A stretch of DNA of 42,729 bases from Gnetum montanum. Its lineage: Eukaryota; Streptophyta; Gnetopsida; Gnetales; Gnetaceae. Below are positions 1-11,214 of this stretch, piece by piece. How positions within the stretch are numbered: the stretch's first letter is position 1; the number at the start of each line of letters is the position of its first letter. The notes beneath the pieces are model-generated. The model searched no databases. It worked only from the letters and a program-made list of their open reading frames with translations, and was not told where the DNA came from. The DNA lies in the NCBI GenBank assembly GCA_015680685.1, contig MNCI01001038.1, positions 1 through 42,729 of the forward strand, read 5' to 3'. Position numbers and translations under genes: made by a program.

Positions 1-40
1 GTACGCGATATCGCGGCCTAGTGCATATGGCGTCTCATCA
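1..40 (-). mobile_element. Terminal 40 bp of a family-A LTR (U3 end), cut by the window edge
   Basis: The first 40 bases match, in reverse complement, the opening of the solo LTR at 35743. They share the GTAC/GCGATATCGC palindrome and end in the family-A terminus TCATCA. The LTR would therefore point to the minus strand and continue left of the window. The bases after 40 do not look like the family-A polypurine tract, so this may be a solo or truncated LTR. Confidence 0.6.
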
Positions 41-872
41 ATGTTTAACTTGGCAATTTTTAATTAGAGCACATTAGGAAAAAAGCTCAACTAGTAGATG
101 TATCCATCAAACCTCTTATTAAAAGAAGATTCAACATGTTGTGCAAAGACATGGGGATAGGACCTTACCCTATTAGGTAAGTAACATATGATACTAAATC
201 TTCTTTAATAGGTAGGTAGAATAGGATAGAATTTTAAACATAAAGAAAGAAAGAACAGCTAAGGAATTGAAGCATTCTTGCCTTCATAAATATCCCAATT
301 CTATGTTTCCAGAACATTTTATTTGAAAATCTCTGAATGACATCATTCGAGCCTTTGTGTTACTTTGAAAGATGTCTTTAAATCTCAAAAGATGTCTTCT
401 AAGTTTTTCTGCCTATGTTGACAATGACGTTTTATACCTATGAAAGACATCTTTAGTTCCATCAAGGATGTCTTTCCTATATAAAAGGTAGACTTAGGTT
501 ACATGTAAAAATAAACTTCCTAAAGTACATCTATAAAATCTTTTGACATCTTACTTCTTCATCTGAGCATCATTTGAAAGTTGTCTTGTAGCAAGGCACA
601 ATAAAAGATGACTAGAGAAGTGTATGGTACATATTTTCATAAGGATTCTAGGATAAATAAGATCATGACTAGCATACAAATAGGCATCAAATGCTTAAGT
701 TCAACACAATAGCTCCACGAGTAGAAATTGGGATGGGACAAGGACAAAATACAAACCCCAATTCTGCTCTACATAGGCTAAATGAAGCTATGAAAATTGG
801 AAAGGCATGACCATCACATATGAGTGTACTCTAGTATTTTGAAAGGAGAGACAAGCTGCACTGTAAGCCTAT
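41..872. other. Unassigned interval with an AGATGTCT/AGACATCT cluster and a TATA-like box
   Basis: I see no convincing coding region. From 365 to 476 there are three exact and one near copy of the octamer AGACATCT or its complement. The string TATATAAAAGG lies at 478-488 right after the last copy. The first ATG downstream (about 608) opens only a 34-codon frame. The motif-cluster, TATA, short-leader arrangement resembles 4015-4261 inside element C, so this may be a decayed piece of a related element. No LTR boundary could be drawn. Confidence 0.4.
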
Positions 873-1976
873 TCTGGACCTTTTGGTATGTCAAAACATT
901 AAGAAAAATGAAAGACAAGGTTGTTTGTGTGTGTGTGTATGATTGCTGTGCTTGTAGGACAAAAACTTGGATTGAGACAAGAAGGTTTGCAGAAGATTGA
1001 GGTTGTGGACAAGAAACAAAGAACTCAAAGTGCAAAGGAAGGTTGAACAAAGACGTTTCTGAGAAACAATAGACATCTTGGCAAAATTGAAGGATGCACA
1101 AGCAAAGACATCTTTGAGAAACAACAGATGTCTTTCATTAGGCAAAGATGTCTTTCCCTAGAAAAAGACTCCTTCACAAAATGCAAGCCAATTTCAGAAA
1201 GTCATCTTTTACATATAAAGACATCTTCCCAGAATGAAGAACAAATGCAAAAAGACATCTCTACCATGAAGAAGACATCTTCCATAACCATTAGCTAGCC
1301 ATTGCATGAATTCCAAGATGGATTTGGAAACATGGTAGCTATAAGAAAACATCATATCTATTGGGAAATAAGCAAGCTTTTTTACAATCATTGTCTAATC
1401 ATTTTTCAATCATTGTAATCATTATTACTCTTTATTCTATTATCTTTTGTCTATTGTAAAGTGTGATGTACCTAAAAGTACAAGGATCAGAAAAGTAAGT
1501 TGCATTCATTCCTTGTAATTGTTGTTCTCCCTTGTTGCCTTGCAGGGTTGATGTGCTTTTTGCATAAAGGCATCTTGCTTGAGCTTGTTAGGATTCTGTG
1601 AAAGTAACTATTGGTGTTGTAGCACAACACTCTAGAGTGGAGCTCAAGATTGTAAAGGTTGTTGAAGCCTAGAAACCATATTCTAAGCCTGTCGAGACCT
1701 TGTGGGGTTGAGTAGTTGATGTAGTGTCGCAATACTCTATAGTAGGGCTTAGAAATTATATAGGGTATGGTACCCTTCAAACCACATTTGAGAGCACAAA
1801 GTCTAAAGGTGTGCTTGCAATCTACCCTCCAAGTGTGAACTTCCCAAGTTGGGGAACCACATGAAATTTGGTGTGGGTGATTTGTTCAAAGAATTGTAAT
1901 TTGTGAAACTTATTCATCTCTAACACCCCCACCCCCACACCCCCCCTCTTCACACACTTCTAAGTTCAATGATCCA
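873..1976 (+). repeat. Element C 5' LTR
   Basis: It aligns by eye with 6359-7371, beginning at the block CCTTTTGGTATGTCAAAAC and continuing with small differences through about 1905. The left edge is set by the right copy, which starts TGTGAACC directly after the purine tract; here the corresponding bases are TCTGGACC. The right edge, about 1976 (CCACA), is set by the primer site at 1981. U3 contains seven exact AGACATCT/AGATGTCT octamers between about 1070 and 1280, and a (GT)n tract near 921-940. Confidence 0.75.
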
Positions 1977-1980
1977 CAAG

Positions 1981-1992
1981 TGGTATCGAAGC
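1981..1992 (+). promoter_or_regulatory. Primer-binding site, tRNA-iMet type
   Basis: TGGTATCGAAGC matches the common plant initiator-tRNA primer site TGGTATCAGAGC at 10 of 12 positions (AG and GA swapped). It lies just after the 5' LTR and about 45 bases before the first gag-like codons. Confidence 0.75.
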
Positions 1993-2039
1993 CTAGTACT
2001 CTTCCTTGTCATCATCAACTTCAAGAGTGAATAATGTAG

Positions 2040-3755
2040 GGGATATCTTACACAAAGCCATCCATGTTCGACAAATTTGACTTCGCCTATTAGAAAGCTA
2101 GACTACAAGGATTCTTCGAATCCATGGAGTTTGAAGTGTGAAAGTCAATCCTTGAAGGCTATGCCCCCGCCTATCAATAGCTCCACAGGTATCATCAAGC
2201 CTCGCAACAAATGGACACAAGAGGACAAAGATAAGTTCATGTTCAGTTCTAGAGAAAAAAAATTTTCTATTGTGCTTTGAATAAATCCGAATTTAATAGA
2301 GTAGTAGGATGTAAAACAGCCAAAGAAATTTGGCAAATTTTAGAAGCTACATTCAAAGGTACCTCTATTGTTAAGCAATCAAAATTGTTAGTCTAGCAAA
2401 GTGAATATGATAAGCTTAAAATGAGATAAGGTGAAGAGATAAAAGATAACTTCTCTAGAGCTAATGATATTATTGTAGCAATTAGAGGTATTGGTAAAGA
2501 CTTGCCCGAAAGTGATGTGATCATTAAAATGATCAAAACTCTTCAAACAGAGTTTAGACCTAAGGTCATGGGAATGAAAAAAATAAGAGATTTCTCAACT
2601 CTAAAATTTGAAGAACTTCAAAGTGCTTTCATTACTTATGAAATGAATCTCATAAGCGAAGGAGCTATCCAAGAAAGATCCATGGCCTTGAAGACTGCCT
2701 CCAAGAAGAAGGAGATCAATGAGCATGATCAGGATGGTGAAGATGAGATTGCCTTTCGGGAATCTATAACGACTGATAACAAGAACAAACAAAGGAACAC
2801 AACAACAAATATTCAATTTGTTTAAAGGTAAAGAAAGAGGTAAGAATTTTTTGAATTCTAGTTTAGACTTCTCTTCTATAGAATGTTGGGTTTGTCGACG
2901 AAGAGGCCATGTGGCCTCCAAATGTCCTAGCAATTTCAAGTTGCAGCTCAAGAACAAGTTCGTTGATGAAGTAAAGAAGACCAACTTCTATAAAGTTGGG
3001 ATGATGGGAAGCAAAGTGAGGAAGACAAGGAGGATGATGCAAAAAATTCTCATCTCATGTACATGGTCGTCACTAATGATAATGCTAATTCTTCATATGA
3101 TGATCTTAATGATGATGAAAGGTTTGATCTTTTATGCAATGAGCTTCTGTCATTTCAAAGTCTTTGTACTAAGTTAAGTAAATAAGTCAAGTCTAAAGAT
3201 CAAGAAATGTCATTGTTGAATTTGATTGTTTCTAATCTTTCTAAACAACTCTCAGTCCTAAGGGCTGAGAATGAAAAGCTAACCTCATCTCTAGAATAGG
3301 CAAAAGTGGAAGTTGCAAATGTCGAACTAATAAATGAGAGATTGGCAAAGAGAAAGGAATCCCCTCAAATGGTCCTAGGACAAGGAAAAAGTCCACATGA
3401 TAAGAGTGGTCTAGGATGCTATACTCAAGAACATTCATCATCTACAAACACATCCCAACTAAATGATCCTCCAAAAGAAAAAGCTAGCATATCAAAATCA
3501 GAGAAAGCACCCATATCTCAAAAAGGTATTGAAAGGTTTGATTATTCTAATCACTCATACTACCACAGGAGAATTAGGTGTTATTATTCTCACAAGTTAG
3601 GACATAAACAATGGAATTGTAATCTTAAATATTATCATAATTGGTCATATCATAGGACTCCTTGGTCTTATCAAATTGCACCAACAAAGCATTTTGTGCA
3701 GGATCATAGGAGAGACCGGATGTCTACTCAAAAGACCAAAGCAACCAAAAAATAA
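2040..3755 (+). pseudogene. Copia-type gag (UBN2-like capsid plus CCHC zinc knuckle), broken
   Basis: The reading starts near 2060 with the copia gag hallmark FDKFDFAY, followed by in-frame stops where tryptophans are usual (TGG to TAG or TGA). The gag-like frame becomes open at 2502-2825, with KTLQTEF, LKFEELQSAF and EMNL. After a frameshift, an intact CCHC knuckle (CWVC, RRRG, H, VASK, C) lies at about 2885-2926. A Glu/Lys-rich segment at 3306-3755 follows and holds a second knuckle-like motif in which the second cysteine is serine (CYYSHKLGH, then QWNC). Known gag of this family packages element RNA in cytoplasmic particles. This copy has several stops and frameshifts and cannot make a full protein. 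No pol follows it. Confidence 0.75.
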
Positions 3756-4014
3756 TGGAGAATTAACTAGTAGGAACAAGAGAATCAGGACACCCTCACC
3801 AATATTTTCATAAGAGGAAGCCACACCTTGAGTATTGGAGAAGTTTGGTTGAGAGGAGAATCCTCAAAACAGGAAACACATTCTCTAGCTCTCTAAACTC
3901 CATCTCTTTTCGATAGTATAATAGGTAAGTAGAGGTAAGTTTTCTGTTGTTTTTAAGCATTCATTAAGACTATAGTCTGTTGGCAACCCTTCCCAAATCC
4001 CATCCTGATTTTAA

Positions 4015-4260
4015 CAAAAGACATCTTTCCAAAATGAAAGAGGTCTTTGAGTAAACAAAGACATCTCTCTGATTTTTTGTGTGTTGTGGAAAAGGCAACT
4101 TCTGTGGATAAAAGATGTCTACTGTGAATTTTAAATGCAAGAAAGACATCTTTCTCTTGTAAAAGACATCTTCTTTTTCTTTTAAAGGCCTTGTCCTCTA
4201 TGGCTGTTAAAAGATAAAAACCCCATTTTTGTTGTATTCCTTCAAATTCACCCCATAGAG
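4015..4260 (+). promoter_or_regulatory. Internal promoter-like region before the second ORF of element C
   Basis: Five exact AGACATCT/AGATGTCT octamers lie between 4018 and 4170. They are followed by a TATA-like GATAAAAACCCC near 4211, then a short pyrimidine-rich leader and an ATG at 4261. The same motif fills U3 of this element's LTRs, so this could be a duplicated LTR-type promoter driving the downstream ORF. That function is inferred from layout only. Confidence 0.4.
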
Positions 4261-5960
4261 ATGACTAGGGCTCCACCATTTGCAACAATTTGGTCAGAGA
4301 TGGCCCACAAGAAGATTGGAACATCTAGGGCACCACCCAAGAAGCATTCAAGAGGAAGTTCCAGCAATGCACCGTCCTCCTACATGCCCCAATTTCGTAG
4401 CACAAACACACAGTATAGGTTTGAGACAACTTGAACCACTAGCATCATTTCTGAATGTTCTCTTGCTTTTCTAGCCCATAGACAACAAGGCCTGCTAGCT
4501 TGTTTCAAGATTTTGAATTAGAACATTTTCATTACTATAAATTTTCTAGTTCCTGAGGTGCTGATTAGAGAATTTTACTGTAATATCATTGTTTCTAATG
4601 CTATTGTTGGGGCATTCACATCAACGGTTGGGGGAATTGTTGTTGAGGTCTCTCCCTAAGTTGTGAATGCAATTCTGGGTATCTCTAGTCATGATGTCTT
4701 CTGGGTAACTATCAATACCATGCATGATATTTTCACAAATGGTATAATGCTCGTGGGACACAATGAATTTTATGATGTTTTATTTGGCAGAGATATGTCT
4801 TTTTGATAAGGGCCATATTGAGAGAAGCAAGATGACATCTGATGCCTCCACCTTGTTACTTATTATTCTGTATAACATCATGGTGAAAGGAGGTAGCTAC
4901 AGTTATCTGCTACCACCCCATGGTTTTGTACTTTATTGTCTTCTTACAGGTTTATCATTGGATCTAGGACACACACTTTGCCGAGACATTTTGAGCACCT
5001 ATGCCAAGGAGAGAATACTTGGGCACCACTACCTCATTAGTCTGTTAATTCACCAAAGGGGTGTACCTATTCCAAAGTTGCCTTTGATTAAAGGCAAGAG
5101 GAGTCTCAGTGAGTACATTGAGAAGAGGAGTACTTCCCATGCAGCAAAAGCAGGATCTAGCACCAGACCTTTGAAACAAAAGAAGAAAGTATCTCCATAG
5201 TTAAGATGATCAAAATCCACCAATGCTCAAATCAGTTCATCTCTGAAGAAGCTTCTTCAGCCCTTTGCACAAGCCATCAAGAAGCTTGGAAGGAACCTCT
5301 CTTACTTGCACAAGAGTTTGGATGCAACTGGGATTGCACCTGCTTCTGATGGGTAGGTGTTTGACAAGGTTACTACTCCTCCTATTTCTAACTGTGAGGA
5401 GGATGTCCTGGCCCCACCAAGGCATTCTTGAGTAGCTGAACCCTCACGTACATATGACTCAAGGATGGAGTCAGATTCAGAGCCAAAGGCATCCCCAGCT
5501 GGTGTTCAGGGGGATCATCATGCTTCCATGCAACAGCCTAAGCATAATGATCTAGTACCTCCTGCTTACTCAATTCCTCCCTCTGCTAATGCTCCTAGCT
5601 CTTTTGAGCAATGGGCTATGGAGAGCATTTTTGGAACCATGTGCCAATGGGTACTAGTACAGCAACCTCCAACTTCATCAGCTCCACTAGCTTCCTCTCG
5701 GTTTCAAGTGAAGCTTCATCCCAAGAGGGCTCCTGTGAAGCAAGTTGAGAACTTTGATGAGGATGCATAGAGATCAAGTTGTCCTAGAACCAACAATGAT
5801 GACAATGAGGACAAGACTTATCATCCATCCAAAGCAACAACAGATTCAGAGTCTAAGGATGCAACCGAGATCAGTGATTGAGACATTGGATAGTTGTTTT
5901 CTCCCTCCTCTTGTTGATGTTCAAAAAGGAGATATTTCTTGGTTCTCACATATGTGATTT
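4261..5960 (+). pseudogene. Second (env-position) ORF of element C, broken; putative plant transposon protein-like
   Basis: The frame starts at ATG 4261 (MTRAPPFATIW) and runs to a stop near 4430. Coding character resumes from 4763, with long runs at 4763-5200, 5237-5430 and 5465-5770 separated by stops and frameshifts. The 4830-5100 part has the pattern of the plant transposon-associated domain found in extra ORFs of SIRE/Athila elements: a hydrophobic stretch, then SLDLGHTLCRDIL, then YAKERILGHHYLISLLIHQRGVPIP. It is followed by a basic KQKKK patch and a Pro/Ser/Gln-rich tail. I see no signal peptide or clear membrane segment, so an envelope role is unproven. The position between gag and the 3' purine tract fits an env-like or additional ORF. 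Confidence 0.5.
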
Positions 5961-6358
5961 TGGGACTTAGCACATATGTGCCTAATGTGATATGGTAGTT
6001 GCCGCCAATTTTACTCTGATGTGATTATGGACAATCTGGTATGTGACAATTTGCAGATGAGTTATAAACAAATGGTGTTTTCCCTTGTTATCTTTGTGTG
6101 GTATACCCTTGCTCTTTATTTTTGCATTTGCATCCTTTCATGTACTATCAAACCTCCATGCTTATCCTAATCCCTAGCTACCATAGGAATTTATATGTCT
6201 TAATGATTTCATTGGTCTATTTTTATGCACTTTATTTCTATGTTTATCCTTTTTGGTTATGTCCAAAAAGGGGGAGAAGTAGATTATGTGTTATTATGTA
6301 TTGGGACAAGACTAACCCATTTTCTTAAGTTTTGGACATTTCCAAAAAGGGGGAAATT
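5961..6358 (+). other. Element C 3' untranslated region with two purine-tract-like boxes
   Basis: There is no supported gene. CCAAAAAGGGGGAGAAG occurs near 6263-6279 and again, as CCAAAAAGGGGGAAAT, directly before the 3' LTR (6342-6358). A repeated purine tract before the LTR is typical of SIRE-like elements, where plus-strand DNA synthesis is primed. Confidence 0.55.
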
Positions 6359-7371
6359 GTGAACCTTTTGGTATGTCAAAACGTTAAAAAAATGGAAAGC
6401 AAGGTTGTTTGTGTGTATGTATGATTGTTGTGCTAATAGGACAAGAACTTGGATTGACACAAGAAGGTTTGTGGAAAATCAAGATTGTGGACAACGAACG
6501 AAGAATTCAAAGTGTAAAGAAAGGTTGAACAAAGACATCTCTAAGAAACAATAGATGTCTTGGTAGAATTGAAGAATGCACAAGCAAAGACGTCTCCAAG
6601 AAACAACAGATGCCTTTTATTAGCCAAAGATGTCTTTCCCCAAACAAAGACAGCTTCACAAACTGCAAGCCAACTTCAGAAAGACGTCTTTCCCAGACAA
6701 AGACATCTTCCTAGAATGGAGACCAAATGCAGAAAGATGTCTCTACCAAAAAGAAGACGTCTTCCATGACCATTTGCTAGCCATTGCAAGAGTTCCAAGA
6801 AGGATTTGGAAACATGGTAGCTATAAGAAGACATCATATTCATTGGGAAATGCGCAAGTTCTTGTACAATCATTATCTAATCATTTGTCAATCATTGTAA
6901 TCACGGTTGCTCTTCATTGTATAATCTTTTATCTATTATAAAGTGTACTATACCTAAAAGTACAAGGATTAGCAGTTGCATTCATCCCTCGTAATTCTTA
7001 TTCTCCCTTGTTGCCCTGTGGGTTTGATGTGCTTCTTGCAGGAAGGCATCTTGCTTGAGCTTGTCAAGAACCTACAGGATTGAGTGTTGGTGTTCTGACA
7101 CAACACTCTAAAGTGGAGCTCAAGATTGTAAAGGTTGTGAAAGCCTAGAAACCATATTCTAAGTCTGTTGGGACCTTGCGGAGTTGAGTGGTTGGTGTAG
7201 CATCATAATACTCCGAAGCGGGCCTTAGAAATTGTACAAGGTATAGTACCCTTCAAACCACATTTAAGAGAAACAAAGTCCGAAGGTGTGCTTGTGATCT
7301 ATCCTCCAAGTGTGGAGTACCCGAGTTGGGAAACCATGTTAAATTTGGTGTATGTGCTTGGTTTAAAGAAT
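6359..7371 (+). repeat. Element C 3' LTR, truncated at its right end
   Basis: It begins TGTGAACCTTTTGG after the purine tract and parallels the 5' LTR through AAAGAATTGT (about 7365). The copies share the octamer-rich U3, the CCATTGCA...CCAAGA block and the later CTTGAGCTTGT and GAGCTCAAGATTG blocks. Many differences between copies indicate an old insertion. The last roughly 100 bases of the LTR are missing, replaced by element D sequence. Confidence 0.75.
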
Positions 7372-8402
7372 TGTCAATTACTTGTAGATCATATATTTCA
7401 TACTAACCTATTTTTCAAACTTTTGGATATCACCAAAGAGGGGGAGACTGTTGATAGTTGGATATGCCAAAATCTTGTAAAATAGAAATCATAGCTGCAT
7501 ATGTGCATGTCAATCTTATCTTACAGGGCTCTACACTCTTGGGAAAAAATTAGGGCCTCACTAAAGAAACATCCATCAAATCCAAAGTTTGCTAGTGGAG
7601 GATTGAAGATGTCTTTCATCTTTGAAAGATACCTATCCTAGGATAACTATGTATTTATCAAGTTAAGATGTCAAAATAGGAAGACATCTTTCATCCACTA
7701 AAGATGTTTCTCACATTTGAAAGACATCTTTCATATTCTAAAGATATCTTTCCTGCAAAAGCATAGGATCCAAGTAAGGCATCTCTAACCTTAAGCAAGA
7801 CATCTTTCATAATTATTAAGCTACCTATTTGAAGGATTATAAGGGTTATATCTCCAAAAAAGGCAATAAATAGGGAATGAGGTAAAGCTCCAAGGACCGA
7901 GATATTGAGTAAGCATCAAGCATCAACTATTCTTATGATCTGCAAAGTTTGTTCATGTTTGTATCTTATTTATTTACTTGCATTGTTGTGAGCTTAAACC
8001 AAGGAAACTAAAAATAGTTTACAAGCTACTTGATTCATCTTTTTATTTTCACTATGCCTTGAGAGTATATGTAATTTTCTTGAGAGAAATTGCATTTTTG
8101 CTTTATTAAAGTCTTGTATCCTAGGATCATTTCTACCGAAACCTCGAAGGGTTATGTAGATCTCTTGAGAGAGATCACATGGTTACATTCATTTGAGCTA
8201 GAGACTTAAACCTAAATATGAGAATCAGTTATACTCAAAGCCTTGTAAATGTTATGGTATCCTTAAAACCATATTTGAGAGTAACACATCTAGAGGTGTG
8301 CAAGCTTCTACCCTCTAAGTATGGAGGTACTTAAGTTTTGTGAGTGTGCTTTATGTGCATCAAGCCTTATCTTTTAAGAGAAACTTATTCACCTCTCTCT
8401 AA
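7372..8402 (+). mobile_element. Element D: 3' end and LTR of a relative of element C
   Basis: CACCAAAGAGGGGGAGAC (7430-7447) is a purine tract followed by TGTTGATAG at 7449, where a new LTR starts. This LTR shares architecture with element C: octamer cluster (7605-7810), an A/T-rich AATAAATAG box near 7865, and a late block (8253-8330, ATCCTTAAAACCATATTTGAGAG then TCTACCCTC) that aligns with 1765-1845 in the C LTR. It ends near CACCTCTCTCTAAC. No internal region is present, only the last roughly 75 bases before the LTR. Confidence 0.6.
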
Positions 8403-8553
8403 CTTCTCGATTCTTAAATTTATCCAAAGAGAATTTGAAGACTACTGTGATAAGAATGAGATTTTAAAGAAAAAAAACATGTGGTTATTCACCTCAATGA
8501 AATACAATGACTAAAGATAAGAATGAAGTTATCGAAAACATGACTATATGTCT
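8403..8553. other. Unassigned AT-rich spacer
   Basis: It is a short stretch between LTR D and the family-A LTR with no recognisable gene. The five bases TGTCT at 8549-8553 would be the left target duplication of element A0 if that element ended cleanly here. Its partner was not found. Confidence 0.3.
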
Positions 8554-9382
8554 TGATGGGCAATAGATTAGCCCTATCTCTAACCATAGAAATCACAAGT
8601 GTTCACACATGATTCGGTTGAATTCCATGGACTTAGAAATAGTTGGATGCCTTAGACAACCAACAACTAATATGCTAATTGTTGTCTTCTTAATTACACT
8701 TCTATGAGCTCAAGTTGCATGGTTAAGTCTGAGTAAGACATATGATTATATTTTTAATTATTAAAATATTTAAAGTATTAAAATATCAAAATGTTAATTT
8801 ATCTAATCTAGGTGTAAAAAGTAAATCTAACTAGTCTAAGCATAGAATATTCATTCTCGATTTTCCATACACATCTTGAACATGTACTAACATTGCTGAG
8901 TTACTAAGTATTCCACTACTAGGCATACCAAGTGATTCACTATTTAGGATTACTAAACACTAATACTTTTATGCTCAAAATCAGTCATATTTATGTGTAC
9001 TTACTTAAGTGTAGAAGAATAAAATGCTTAACTACTTGCATGAAAAGTAAATGAATAGTTAAGGTAAATTACAAGTAAATTAAAAGACTAATCCAACTGC
9101 TACAATGGATGAAACAAATCTCAATTATTATCACTATGCAAATGTATCTATGTACACTATGCACTTGAATAAAACTCCATATGATTCATTCTATCATCGC
9201 TATGGGTACATAGAGGAAAAATTCTGACTTTCATAAAATTAAACTACAAGAATCTAGCTACTAGAATAACCAAATATTGTCATAAATGTGGTGGATGTGT
9301 GCATTTATATAAGCATTATGAAGACTACTTCAATGTTGATGCATTGATGCATCTCAAGCTACATCAACAATGTTGCATCAAC
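8554..9382 (-). mobile_element. A0: minus-strand family-A LTR, left part (interrupted by element B1)
   Basis: The left end TGATGGGC and the block AACCATAGAAATCACAAG plus TGTTCACAC match the LTR at 40006 in the same orientation. The right end is not an LTR end but an insertion point. The last five bases, TCAAC, recur directly after the far end of element B1 (21109-21113), and the missing LTR tip is found at 21114-21157. Rejoined length is about 873 bp, close to the 884-bp solo LTR. The TATA box (minus strand, about 9312) is then about 114 bp from the LTR start, within the 101-150 range of other copies. Confidence 0.75.
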
Positions 9383-9958
9383 TATGATGTCCCTCTTCCC
9401 AAATAACACTACTGCATAACAAAGATGGAGCCTCTTCATAACAAGTATTATCATTATCATAACAAGACCTGAAAGGGTAGTTGTAACTGAGATCCAAAGG
9501 GTGCATTGTAATAACAAACATGTCTTTCAAGGTGACCTTTTGGGATTTTACCTAATGCATTTATACCCAAGCATAGAGGTCATGCCAGCATGGAATGGTG
9601 GAGGAGCCAGTAAAAGCGAGTCACAGGTGCCGAGTGAAGTAGGACAAGAAGAGGACTGGCCATCCCTTCTGGCCGGTGATAAACCTAACCGTGGTGGCAA
9701 TGCTAAATTGCCTCTACGGGATAGATGCCAAAGGAAAAAAAAAACTCTAAGGAACCCTCTTAGAGCATGATCCAGATGCACTATTTTGCACCAATAAAGC
9801 ATTCTTTCTCTTTCCTTCTACATTTTCCTTGTTGTTTCTTTTATGCATAATGTCAAATATTACATATATTTGATGTTTGATATATTATCTCTTATGCATA
9901 ATGTATAATATAATGTATATTTGATGTTTGCCATAACAGCCAAGAATGAGATGTCACA
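9383..9958 (+). repeat. B1 5' LTR
   Basis: It aligns with 20542-21108: shared blocks include ACAAGACCTGAAAGGGTAGT, CCAATAAAGCATTCTTTC and TCTTATGCATAATG. The consensus ends are TGTAA and TTACA; here they have decayed to TATGA and TCACA. The open frames inside are not conserved between copies and are not genes. Confidence 0.8.
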
Positions 9959-9960
9959 TT

Positions 9961-9972
9961 TGATATCAAAGC
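9961..9972 (+). promoter_or_regulatory. B1 primer-binding site, tRNA-iMet type
   Basis: TGATATCAAAGC differs from TGGTATCAGAGC only by two G-to-A changes and lies two bases after the 5' LTR, the expected position for reverse-transcription priming. Confidence 0.75.
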
Positions 9973-11214
9973 AAACCACGATCCTAGGGCCAATTAGAAC
10001 CATCGGTCAACTACAACTTGATGATTAACCATGGAGCCAAGATCCAGGAAAATCCATGAACCACAACAAGATGTGTCATATGTCTAATATGATTTATACA
10101 TCTACAAAAGAACCTTGAAGTGTAACATGTTCAACATGAACCCCTCCAATCACCAATCATTCAAGGATATCAACAATGAGGAGATCTAACCATGTCTCAC
10201 CAAGGCACATCAACTACAAGAAACATTGGTAAAACACCAATCCAGGTAACTCTTACCCATCTTATATTATTGTTAGAATGTAATGGATTCAGGTCATCAT
10301 TAGGTTCCTTCTAAAAGATTAGTAACCATGACCTAAGTTGATTTGGTCTTTGTTTGAAAATTAGTATCCTAAATACCTTACCCATATAAACTTGGCAATA
10401 CACATATTACCTGGGACCTATGTATTGGTAAATGTAAGGGATTTAACCTAGTTACAAGATTGTCTCATCCCTACTCAACCAATAAGGTTCAATGCTATGA
10501 GATTCATACAAAAACTAGTACTTGAGGGGTAATGTTGTGATGTCTTGCTTATGCTTAATACCTAGGACATAATCTTACTGTGAGAGGATAAGATTATATT
10601 ATACTAAACAAATCATAAGGTCAAAGTATTATGTTTTGCGTTTAAAGGTTGGGATATCATTTATAATTATCGAAGTCACTAAAAGTCATCATTTCATCTA
10701 TGTGTTAGTCTAGAAATGTCAATTTGGTAAAACAAGCTATCTTGGTCCCTTAAAATCTTGGAAATTCAAGTTAGTTTTTGGACCCTAAAACCATATCCAA
10801 CTTGTAGTTCGTCTCAATTGAACTTACAGATTGTGAGATATCCATGTTTAAAGTTTTTCATTATATATACCTATTAAAAATAAATTAATTAATTATTAAT
10901 ATTATATATATTTTTATATATTTAATTACGTAATTCAAGCTTGGTATAAAGTTATGGAGTATATTTCCTCAAACCCTTTCCACCAATCACCAGAGACAAC
11001 CGTTGGTTGTGCTTAAGAAAAGGGTATAATCGTATTTAAATCATTTAATATACTAATTTAATTGCTGGCCGTTGTGGCTGGGCCATTTGGTTTGGCTGCG
11101 ACATGACCCGTTGCACTGCCATATGAGTTTATGTTACTCTTAGGCATTTCCTTGGTGGTTGAGGGGATAAAGTAAGAAAAACATTAACAGACATAGAGCT
11201 TTTGCAATTAATCA
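9973..11214 (+). other. B1 leader and unidentified interior
   Basis: A possible gag remnant begins at ATG 10031 (MEPRSRKIHEP), but it is broken and has no recognisable capsid motif. From about 10260 to 11214 I recognise nothing. An AT-only tract lies near 10870-10925 and a more GC-rich patch at 11065-11125. This could be the 5' flank of the importin-alpha relic or degraded element sequence. Confidence 0.35.

Larger units (their letters stand above)
873..7371 (+). mobile_element. Element C: SIRE-like Ty1/copia retrotransposon lacking pol
   Basis: Two long direct repeats (873-1976 and 6359-7371) bracket a broken copia-type gag and a second long broken ORF. A tRNA-iMet-like primer site follows the left LTR, and a purine tract (AAAAAGGGGGAAAT) precedes the right LTR. 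This order, the roughly 1.1-kb LTRs and the extra 3' ORF resemble the SIRE/Maximus lineage. No protease, integrase, RT or RNase H is recognisable between gag (ends about 3755) and the second ORF (starts about 4261), so this is a deletion derivative or a non-autonomous form. The right LTR loses homology at about 7371, where it is replaced by the 3' end of a related element. No target-site duplication could be identified. Confidence 0.7.

Noticed and set aside
814-1145. Minus-strand ORFs over the start of LTR C
   Set aside because: They overlap the LTR, are low in complexity and are not conserved in the sister LTR.
1981-1992. tRNA gene remnant
   Set aside because: Only the 12-base primer-site complement is present, placed right after an LTR; there is no tRNA body.
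8554-9380. Independent solo LTR ending at GCATCA
   Set aside because: Flanking TGTCT and ACTAT do not match, whereas the TCAAC duplication around B1 shows the LTR continues at 21114.
9501-9802. Genes on either strand inside the B1 5' LTR
   Set aside because: The sister LTR at 20542-21108 has stops and shifts at the corresponding places; this is LTR sequence.
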